From Siphonodentalium dalli (Eukaryota; Mollusca; Scaphopoda; Gadilida; Siphonodentaliidae): a stretch of DNA of 64,000 bases. The stretch lies in NCBI GenBank assembly GCA_032622095.1, contig CP136068.1:47238443-47302442 (forward strand). The letters run 5' to 3'. The notes under the pieces are model-generated. The model had not been told where the DNA came from. It was given only the letters and a program-made list of their open reading frames with translations, and ran no database searches. Made by a program: the position numbers and the translations under genes. Positions within the stretch are counted from its first letter, which is position 1; each line of letters begins with the position of its first letter. Positions 55,701 through 64,000 of the stretch are shown one piece after another.

Positions 55701-55782
55701 TCAGAATATTTAAATAACACCGAACCCATCCCAATGATGCATTGACATCGTAATGAATACAATGTGCTTACATGTATTCATA
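55676..55782. repeat. 107-bp direct repeat flanking the LINE, left copy
   Basis: Identical to 59605-59711. It begins TTTTTTCCGTGTACAATAAT and ends TTACATGTATTCATA. It is best read as an unusually long target-site duplication. Confidence 0.9.
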
Positions 55783-55788
55783 ATATTC

Positions 55789-55794
55789 TTTATT
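55789..55794 (-). terminator. LINE poly(A) signal
   Basis: AATAAA on the minus strand, 6 bp before the 3' end of the element. Confidence 0.6.
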
Positions 55795-55972
55795 AGCCTC
55801 CATCGAGGAGAGTATTGTATGTTCATATACGGATATTATACAAATAATGTACAGTCTTACACATAAATGATAAATATATACATATTGTGGTATGGTCAAC
55901 AAGTGTCACTGTACTGAAGCCTCGTGCACTCATGGAGTTAATCAGCTATTTACAGTCACGGTACAGCTACAT

Positions 55973-56485
55973 TCAGTTACCGGTAACTAACTTGCAGGCA
56001 TGCATTAGGAATGTCGATGTGTCCACAATAAAATTGCTATACACCGAAAACAATTCCGAGTCTGCGCAAGTGTCCTCGTTCCCTAAAATCAGCGAGATAA
56101 ATTGATTATCAGTTAGATTGCTCAATAAGAGGTAAATGTTCACTCCATATTTGTTCACAATTATGTCCCAATATATGTTCCGAAAGTGTAGCAGCGCTAT
56201 CGATTGGCATGCGAACAGAACGTGTACCAGTTCGTTTGGATAAGTTTGTCCACAAGAACGACACAGTTTGTTGTTGACGTATGTTGTTTTGTTCAACAAC
56301 AGCGCAAGGTGTTTGAGCTGGACCTCGTACTGTCTATTGGCAGAGAGTATCTGCCAGATTGTCCATGGTTTTCTGGGGTTCTGGTGGCACGTATAGAATG
56401 TCGACAAATCATGATCTTGTGATACAGATGTTTGCCAGTGATTCGTATACAGGTCCGACACCCGCGACTTTACTAAAACTTCCAC
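55973..56485 (-). pseudogene. LINE C-terminal region with cysteine block
   Basis: Continues the polyprotein after a frameshift at about 56470-56485 (QWKF-stop against VEVLVKSRVSDLYTNHW). It contains CRSCGQTYPNELVHVLFAC, a C-x2-C...H-x4-C arrangement like the zinc-knuckle found after the RT in several LINE clades and thought to bind template RNA. It ends with a stop at 55973. Confidence 0.75.
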
Positions 56486-57510
56486 TGTGCCTTCTCTGGG
56501 AACGATCCAGTGTCTAAAAATTCTAGAAGGTAATGTTTTAGATCGTATTTTTCTAGAATAGGAAATATTTCAGATACAAAACCGGAAGCAAGTCTATCGA
56601 ACAGCATATACTGATATGTTTTCACTAGGAAAATCCTCAGTGGAACGTCATGGTTACGTGGAATGTGAACTAGGTTTTCGAGGAAGCACAGTTTTCGAAT
56701 GTCTATCTCTCGCTCTATAGGTAAGAGTCCAAGAAGACCAAGGGCAACATTTGTCCTAGTCCGGGATGGAACAGCCTGTGTGTTTTTAACGCAGGTTCTG
56801 AATCCTCTTTCCAATGTGCATAAAACAGACATTTTGTGTGTAGGCAACAATTCGCACCCATACAAAGCACGTGGGAGAACGATGGATGAGATCAGTTTTG
56901 CCATTGTTATCGGAGAACACGATTTTGTTGTACGCTGTCCAACTAGCGCAAAGTATGTTCGTCTCATCTTGTCCGCCATGCATTCGGCACGGGCCACGTC
57001 GCACTTAAATTTTCCTTGGAGAATACCGAGATGAGTGCACTCTTGCGTTTCTGATATCACATCGTTGCCAAGAGTCCACGAACGGTTTGCAGAATTATGT
57101 CGCTGTATTGACTCGTTGAACACGACGACTTGGCTTTTCGTGATCGAGAAGTTGAATCGCCATTTAACACTATATTCGTGGCACACGTCGAGCATTTCGT
57201 CGAGTCCGCTTTTACTCATGGCAATTAGTGCGATATCGTCAGCTGTCGTAGGACAAGCGCATTGTATGCCTTGTATGGATGCACCCTGATTAGACTGTGC
57301 CAGTCGCAGCAGAAGGTCATTAACGTAGACCAAATAAAAAAACGGGGACGTCACGGCCCCCTGACGGGATCCTTGTGAAATGGTGATTGATTCTGATATA
57401 TGTCCAGTGTGTAATACTTTGCTCACGCAGTTCTGATGCATGTCGTATATGACACGTAGTATTTTGCCACGGATACCTATTTTGTGCAGTTTGACTAGTA
57501 GTCCGGAGTG
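56473..57510 (-). pseudogene. LINE reverse transcriptase, second half (catalytic box intact)
   Basis: Directly follows the TGA at 57511-57513 in the same frame (HSGLLVKLHKIGIRGKILRV). It carries QGSRQGAVTSPFFYLVYVND (motif B), TTADDIALIA (motif C with both aspartates), FNFSITKSQVVVF (D) and HLGILQGKF (E). It then has LISSIVLPRALYGCELLP and the region up to EKAQWKF. Apart from the upstream stop it is undamaged. Confidence 0.8.
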
Positions 57511-59460
57511 TCACAGTTTGTCGAACGCCTTCTGGCTGTCTAAAAAACAAACGTATGCTTTCGATCCCAAGTCACCGGCGTAACTAATCGCTTCTTGTAG
57601 GATGAAAGAAGTCATTGTGCAGCTAATTCCCTTTTGGAATCCATTTTGGAGAGAACTCGGGAATCCAGACATAATGGAGCTGACTAGAAATCTGTTCAGT
57701 AATACACCTTCGAACACTTTATATATAACGGATAGTAGAGTTATTGCTCGGTAGCTGTCGGGATTCTGTTGAGGTTTCGGAGCGCCTTTGAAGATGGGAA
57801 CAATTAATCCTATTTTCATCTGTATTGGTATTGATTCCATTGAGATAATGCCATTAAAGAGTTTTGCCAATGCACAGTAGAGTTCAGTGGGAGCATACAA
57901 CAAATGTTCATTGACGACTCTGTCTATCCCTCCAGATTTGCCAGGTTTCAACGATTTTATAACAGTAATGATCTCGTCGGTTAAAATGGGATGTGAGAAC
58001 ATGTCCGCATTGTAATCTGTGTGCAGTGGGCTCAGGATATCTCGAAGAGTTGATTCCACCTCAGCCTCAAAGAATTGGTCAGCATGAATTTTAGATGAAT
58101 ACAGTGTTGAGAAATAGTTCTGCCAACCTTTTAGAATGTCGCTAGGGTCTTTCATCGTAGTACCTTCGAATTCCATAGTCGAACATAGTTTCGGGCGCTT
58201 TGATTTGTCAGAATTGACCAGTTTCCAAAACGAAGACTGATCACATGTTGCGAATTTTTCCAACTCATCAAACATGTCGCGTTCATGTTGGATGCCTGCC
58301 TGTCTGAATGCTCGGCGGAAGTCACGTTTCGAAGCTTTGTATTCAACGTACGACGAGGACAGTTCTGAGTGAACCTTACCGTTGCGCATCCATCTGGTTC
58401 GGTTTTGCTTTGAGATCTGCAGAAGAGAAGACAATTCGGGTTTCCAGAATGGTTTCAGACAATTTCGAAAATGTTTAAAACCCGCTGCTGCTTTCGATGC
58501 TGATAGCAGATCCGAGACAAGGCGGTCATACATCGTGGAAACATCATCAGGACTTGCTAGTACAATGTTATTGGCAATACTGTATCGACTGCTGAGATAC
58601 GAATGGTACACTTCCCGGTTCAGACGTTTCCAGTTAAATACACGCTTTTGATGCGGCAATGAATTCATTACGTTCCATATAGGAAGGCGTATGTTGCAGG
58701 AAATAGGAACATGAGACGATGTGTTGTGAGCATCGTCACTGAAGATATGACAGTTGTCTACTAAGTCGCTCAGCACATGGGAAACAAGTACATGGTCGAT
58801 CAGCGTCGGTGATCCTGTTGCAGCGAACGGGAAAAAAGAGAATCGTTCCCCAGTTCGTTTGGATGAAGTAGAAGCGGCATCCATGTCAGTCCTCTGAAGA
58901 AACTTCTTGAGTAAGTCATTGCGCGTTTTATGGGTTTCTGGGATAGAATCAGAAAGATGTAACGTCAGATGAGCGTTCAAATCACCCATTACTATCACTG
59001 GGCCATCGGCTGATAATTGATAAACAGTGCCCTCAACGTCCTCCAAACACTCCTTAAAGAATGCATCGCTGTGGTTGGTGCTCGGGAGGTAGACTTGAAT
59101 TACGCTTAAATAAGATGTGTTGTCGAATTTCAGCTGTATTGCGACAAGTCTGTCATTGTTTATGACAGTTGGAACAGAACATGCACTAGCAATGTCATTG
59201 CGTACAAGAATAGCTACCCCATCTCTCGTGAAGGAGCCGCCGTTTGACGTTCGTATAGCACGACCGGGTCGAGCAACAGACGCGTAACTAGAAGATACAC
59301 TGTCCAAGAAATGGAGGTTGCTGGCATCTAGCCAATGTTCTGAGATGCCGAGAACTCCATAGTGGCAGCTTGCTGCGAGTTGAGTGAGGTATGACGAAGT
59401 AGATTTCGCACCAGAAGCATTCCATGTTAAGATATTGAGATTTAGGGTTGAACTATCCAT
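57511..59460 (-). pseudogene. LINE endonuclease and first half of RT (649 codons, ended by TGA)
   Basis: Starts MDSSTLNLNILTWNASGAKS. Endonuclease blocks: LTWNASG (Asn), ISEHWLD (Glu), GVAILVRND, VMGDLNAHL (Asp/Asn), SPTLIDHVLVS and SSHVPISC (His). A linker follows, then RT blocks LKPGKSGGIDRVVNEHLLYA, VPIFKGAPKP, DSYRAITLLSVIYKVFEGVL, NGFQKGISCT and CFLDSQKAFDKL (motif A). A TGA follows, probably a changed TGG. Every catalytic residue I can place is present. Confidence 0.85.
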
Positions 59461-59604
59461 TATGTAGATGTTGGAGGGTCACGATTCCAAGGTCTGCAGT
59501 AGACCCCTTTTGGTAGGAAATTATCGCCGAGGAAGCCGTCAGCATCCGACCTGTGCACGATTATCCTGGCTGATTGAGTTCCTCGTCTGGAGCTGGAGAT
59601 AAGT

Positions 59605-59711
59605 TTTTTTCCGTGTACAATAATGATGATCAGAATATTTAAATAACACCGAACCCATCCCAATGATGCATTGACATCGTAATGAATACAATGTGCTTAC
59701 ATGTATTCATA
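59605..59711. repeat. 107-bp direct repeat flanking the LINE, right copy
   Basis: Identical to 55676-55782 at every base. It lies immediately 5' of the minus-strand LINE. Confidence 0.9.
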
Positions 59712-60086
59712 GCTTACCGCTATCTACAATACCTTATTATGGAATACAATGTGATTACATGTGCGTGATGATATTGTATCGGGAGAGGGTTTTCATAAGT
59801 TTCAAACACATGTGCCTCAATCCCTTCTGTGAATTAAAAAATCAAGTACAGCAGGACCCGTGAGGTCGAACTGGTCGTTTAAATTAATATATAGAGTTGT
59901 CCAACTTACGTAGCTGTGTAAGTGCCGAATCAAGATACACCTTTTTGCCGTTAGCCCCCATATGAAGATCGCCACATTTGCCAGTTCGGTTACACTTCCT
60001 TATTCAGTTTCGGTTTGGATTAAAGTATTCGGTCACTTGTTATTATTCCTCTTAATCTTTGTGTTACAGGTAATAACCGTATTTAT
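59712..60086. other. Intergenic, no recognised feature
   Basis: No supported gene or repeat. Confidence 0.45.
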
Positions 60087-60286
60087 AGAATCCTATTAGG
60101 GCTATTTGATAATGGCGCTTTCGGCGCGCGCCGAAAGCGATAAAAAGTGCGCCATTAATAACGCGCCGAAAGCGACAAAATGTGCGCCCTACTGTCGCAC
60201 AAAAAGTGCGATATTATCGCATGTTTCGGCGCTTTCGGCGCGTTAATAATGGCGCACCATTATCAAGTAGCCGTAGTAGGATTCCA
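60087..60286. mobile_element. GC-rich hairpin MITE
   Basis: Terminal inverted repeats of about 33 bp (AGAATCCTATTAGGGC...TTGATAATGGCGC against GCGCACCATTATCAA...GCCGTAGTAGGATTCC) enclose repeated GCGCTTTCGGCGCG and CGCCGAAAGCG palindromes. A TA could be the target. It contrasts strongly with the AT-rich surroundings. Confidence 0.8.
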
Positions 60287-61230
60287 TAGTACTTGTGTTT
60301 TATCCGTATGTTGTATGGCACACTGTACATTTTATTAGACATGTTATGTATTTATTGGGTGTTGCTTCCTGTTTGTACTCAGGACCTGATAACCCCATTT
60401 TACCAAGAAATAATGCAAATGGTGTGGAACACACGGTTATTTTCCAATGTTATAAATGTCATACCAGGTGAATGTATACGTATATCAGATACTAGGTGCG
60501 CACCGTGTGTTTAATAACGTTTGAATAATTTCCGTAAATACATGTAAAGTAAAGTCTCCATGCAGAATCTTATAAAAGGGTGGCATTATACTACTAGCCA
60601 TGTCCGCAACTAATAGTGAGGTTGTGATGTACATGTTAATAATATAATTTAATAATAAGTGAAAACAACACCATTTCTATTAAAAGTGGGCATTCAGTGC
60701 AAGTTACTTCCTGGTTTCATTTTGTTTTATTTACATTCCATTATAATATGGCTACACTGTTTGATGATTTATTTATGGTTAATTATTCAGATATTTTTAA
60801 TTATAAAGACGCGTTTCCATCGCCATAAATGTGTCAATGCCCTGCGGTTAAAATATGGGCTATTCTAATTCATGATAACACAACTGACAACATGCTTTTC
60901 ACAACAATACAATTTAAAAATAGAGTTACTCCTCTTCCGCTACTCAAATCTTTATTATCGCGATTGATTTCGGTTAAAGTTCGAAGATTATCTAAATATG
61001 TATGCCACTTCAACACAAGCGGGGTGTAGTAAATACGCTTAATGTGGGATTGAAGAGTAAAATTTGACCAGAAATATAATTAATGCAAAATAATGTCAAA
61101 TTGGTCAATTGACGTTGATGGGTCATGTATCCAGTCTATTGGTAATTCGACTCTGATTTCGTCGAAATTAAACTGTGCGCAAATTGTTTCCGCTGTATGG
61201 AGTAGATGAGTTTTGAAAAATGTGTGCTAT
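60287..61230. other. Intergenic, no recognised feature
   Basis: AT-rich with short ORFs only. Confidence 0.45.
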
Positions 61231-61234
61231 TACT

Positions 61235-61266
61235 TCACACACACACACACACCCACACACACACAC
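61235..61266. repeat. (CA)n microsatellite
   Basis: About 15 CA units with one CCCA interruption. Confidence 0.9.
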
Positions 61267-62579
61267 GAAAAAAAAAATGTTATATCTCATTTGAAAATCA
61301 GTATCAACAGTATTAAGATAAGATACGTTTTAATGGTATTTGAGGCACACATTGGTGTAGGACAATCTACATGCATGGATAAGATAACAGGAATACATGG
61401 TATATATGTGATATGCATGTAACAAGTAACATATTAACAGAGATTGTAAAGATGTATAATGTCAAATTATTTTATTTATTAGTGGACATAGGTCACCTGC
61501 GGAATGATGTGATGTACCATATGGTACATTGCCACTTCTGCAGCCGACCAATTCCCAGCATAAGTACATTGTATAGCGTTTATACAGGGTATGAGAGTGT
61601 AAAGGAGTTGTCCGGCGCTAACACGTGACCAAAAACCATCGGGGATAGCATAAGAAAACAGTCCTAAAACCATCTATTTCGGTTATGGTCCCCAATGGAT
61701 TCAATCCACACGAGAGACCGGAACACACCATACGATTCATACCATCACAAACCACTGTATTAAAAATATGTTATGTTTGATTTAATACTGAAATGCATAC
61801 GGTCAGTAGAAATTAAAGTCACGATCGGTGACAGTGAGCTAAACAGCAAGTATTCCACTAGAAGTTAAAACACACTGGAGAGATATATCGAATAAAATAG
61901 GAGAGAGTTTGCATCTCATAAGAACCCAAATTGTTACTTTGGCTCAAAATGGACGACAAAATGGCCGCCAACATATGGAAAATTGTAGATATTGCCCCAG
62001 CATTCCCTGCAAATGATTACAAGTTGTGGTTGATGAATCAAATGGGCCATTCTGACTTATGTCTATGTTATAGATAGATACCGAGTTGGTATTGGATATG
62101 CGGGAAAGACTACACCGCTGAGGGCCGAAGAGGTGTCTCTCTTACTTAGAACATTTCTGACCGCTGGTGGTGTCAGAAACCAGATACAAGAAAGAAACAA
62201 ATCATGGTTATTTGATTGTGTATATAAATTTTGAAAAATTAAATTTATATATTCTATTACCTCGTTCGCGAGCCCCAAGCATGATATTGTCTATGTCGGC
62301 GATTAGCTTACCCCATGCACGCTTTAATCTAATTAATTAGCAAATTGAACGACTCCGATAACCTAATCATTTCCATATCATCACGGATGAGAAGAGTTAA
62401 TTTTCCCATCAGCAGATTTGTATACTAGTTGACTAGAAGTCACGCTTGTTCCCCGTGATGCCCGACGCTGCTTGTACCTGGACAGTCACTTTAAGGTTAA
62501 GCTAGTGTTTCGTATCTATTTTTGCGCCGACAGCTCATCAGGGGCAAGGCGCTTAATTTAAATAAGTCGACATTGTTAA
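61267..62579. other. Intergenic, no recognised feature
   Basis: Small ORFs without domains. CATATGGTACATTGCC text near 61518 is self-complementary but short. Confidence 0.4.
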
Positions 62580-62589
62580 TGTATGTTTA

Positions 62590-62885
62590 CATGTAGTGCA
62601 TGTATATATGGAATACATCGGATTCCATTTGATTGCCACGTCGTGTGGAATATTCTATTTTACAAATTTCATCAATCTGTATATCCGGAATACATTGGAT
62701 TCCACTTGGGTGCCACGTCACGTGGAAGGATGGTATTTGCCACGTCATGTCGAAGATTGGTATGGTATTTCCCACGTCATGTGGAAGATTCATATTTGCA
62801 CATTCCATGCAATCTGTATGTCACATTCGTGAAGGAACACATCGGATTCCAGTTTTAAATTTGCATATTCTATGCAGATTCCAGC
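62590..62885. repeat. Degenerate repeats of GGAATACATTGGATTCCA and CACGTCATGTGGAAG
   Basis: GGAATACATCGGATTCCA and GGAATACATTGGATTCCA begin successive units. GCCACGTCGTGTGGAA, GCCACGTCACGTGGAA, GCCACGTCATGTCGAA and CCCACGTCATGTGGAA follow. It relates to 63455-63600. Confidence 0.7.
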
Positions 62886-63454
62886 AGAAACGGCGCACAC
62901 AAAGTGCGAATTCCGATATTTTGAGATGTACTACATTGTATTATAACATGCGCAATTGGCGAGTTGGCGCTCAATCACCCTGAGAGGCGGGACCAGTGGC
63001 TTTGAAGTAACCAGTCTAGTCCAGCCAAATTAAGCTGGTTTGGTCACGTGTCGATTGAAACCACATATGTGGTGTGAAATTGATACTCCTCATATTGGGA
63101 TAAGAAATTAATCACTTTGTTAGTGACGTAATTTGACTTTCCATGTATCTTTGTGTGAGATATTTCTGACTGTTGCGTCAAGAATTAATTGATCAATATT
63201 AATTGGCGCATTTGTTTTCAATATGGCACCAGCCAGTGTTTTTAGATTTCGAAGTTTAGTGAAGTTTAAATAATGTCAAAATATTTATTTAGGTATTATT
63301 TGACGTCCTCGGGTTATCGAAGTTATGTTATTCGTGTACGTATTATGCGTCGTTCACTTGTCCACTGTATATGTTCATTCCGTGTTGGCATTGTAGAGCA
63401 AAGCATTCACCAAGCGTAATTTAGATAACTAGACATTGTTTATGCCTAGTTTAC
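62886..63454. other. Intergenic, no recognised feature
   Basis: No supported gene or repeat. Confidence 0.4.
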
Positions 63455-63610
63455 ATGTATATACAGAATACATTGGAATCCCCTTGGGTGTCACTTCACG
63501 TGCACTATTATTTTTGCATATTTCATGCAATGTATATGTCATATTTGTATTGGAATGCTCGGATTCCAGTTTAAAATTGGCATATTCTATGCCAACTCCG
63601 ATGGCTTGAC
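63455..63610. repeat. Second copy of the 62.6-kb repeat
   Basis: GAATACATTGGAATCCCCTTG, GTGTCACTTCACGTG, TTTCATGCAATGTATATGTC, GCTCGGATTCCAGTT and GCATATTCTATGCC follow the same order as at 62690-62885. Confidence 0.65.
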
Positions 63611-64000
63611 CTGCGCATAACGGTACCATTCAGGAGAAGTTGCATACTTCATGCAATATGTATATTCATTCCATGTTAGCGTAAAAGAGCATAGCATCCA
63701 CCTCTCTTCGCAAATATATGGGTTGAAACCATGGTACATGCTAGTTGGCTCCGCATGTGTGCATATCCAGAGAAGATAGAGTATAGTATCAAATTGGATT
63801 ATCCAAATGTACTAGTATGCCCAGAGTTCCTTGCAAGTATGTCAGAGCATAATACCCATTTTGAATTTAGTATTCTTTATAAGTAGCAGTAACCGCCGTT
63901 TGTATAGCACATGCATTGCTAATGGATGATAATTTATTCAGGTGTATTATCCAGACATCAAGGCTAGCGTGTCCATTACGTGTCACTTGCACATCTTAGT

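Larger units (their letters stand above)
55783..59604 (-). mobile_element. Nearly intact LINE flanked by 107-bp direct repeats
   Basis: The minus-strand element of 3822 bp has a 5' UTR (59604-59461), one endonuclease-RT protein region (59460-55973) and a 3' UTR ending AATAAAGAATAT (signal at 55789-55794), exactly where the flanking repeat begins. The protein order is apurinic endonuclease, RT and a C-terminal cysteine block. It belongs to the CR1/Jockey/I assemblage, but I cannot fix the clade. One stop codon and one frameshift are the only visible lesions. Confidence 0.85.

Overview
The window is invertebrate animal nuclear DNA. It is AT-rich and gene-poor, has spliced genes with GT-AG introns, and is packed with non-LTR retrotransposons, foldback elements and satellites. 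The LINE types and the Mab-21 and Ig-receptor genes suit a marine invertebrate (a lophotrochozoan such as a mollusc, brachiopod or annelid, or possibly a lancelet). I cannot fix the species.

Two cellular protein-coding genes are well supported. (1) A minus-strand immunoglobulin-superfamily receptor spans 33414 down to 15668. I assembled nine exons: signal peptide, V-like Ig, two-exon C2-like Ig, second V-like Ig, two tiny stalk exons, transmembrane exon and a tyrosine-rich tail. Every junction phase agrees and the 1374 coding bases give a 457-residue protein. Its layout recalls CEACAM/SLAM-type receptors. (2) A minus-strand single-exon Mab-21/cGAS-like nucleotidyltransferase of 667 residues lies at 41438-43441. 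A few orphan exons with plausible splice sites (35.0, 48.7, 51.4 and 54.2 kb) are tentative.

Region by region. 0-1.1 kb holds a piggyBac-like MITE and a hAT-like MITE. 1.1-5.4 kb is mostly featureless. 5.4-13.4 kb is a nested transposon stack: a minus-strand CR1/Jockey-like LINE is split by a 6.3-kb Tx1/L1-like LINE flanked by a 15-bp target duplication. That LINE is in turn split by a plus-strand CR1/Rex-like LINE, and the outer LINE also carries a piggyBac-like MITE exactly at a TTAA. 13.9-15.5 kb has a foldback, a TACACA/TGTGTA-rich tract and a perfect-phase 316-bp tandem duplication. 15.6-33.4 kb is the Ig receptor, whose introns hold minisatellites, a nuclear-receptor-half-site-rich inverted repeat and several foldbacks. 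36.6-39.3 kb is a Tc1/mariner-like MITE caught in an 877-bp tandem duplication. 44.1-46.25 kb is a degenerate large palindrome of about 0.4-kb repeats. 47.9-49.7 kb holds two copies of a hairpin-bearing repeat. 55.7-59.7 kb is a nearly intact LINE bounded by identical 107-bp direct repeats. 60-64 kb holds a GC-rich hairpin MITE, microsatellites and degenerate repeats.

The two cellular genes may both belong to recognition or immune functions, but nothing in the sequence links them directly. The most notable observations are the complete receptor with cysteine-poor V domains and duplicated stalk exons, the 107-bp repeats flanking the LINE, and a palindrome of about 69 bp that recurs inside separate TTAA-flanked MITEs.
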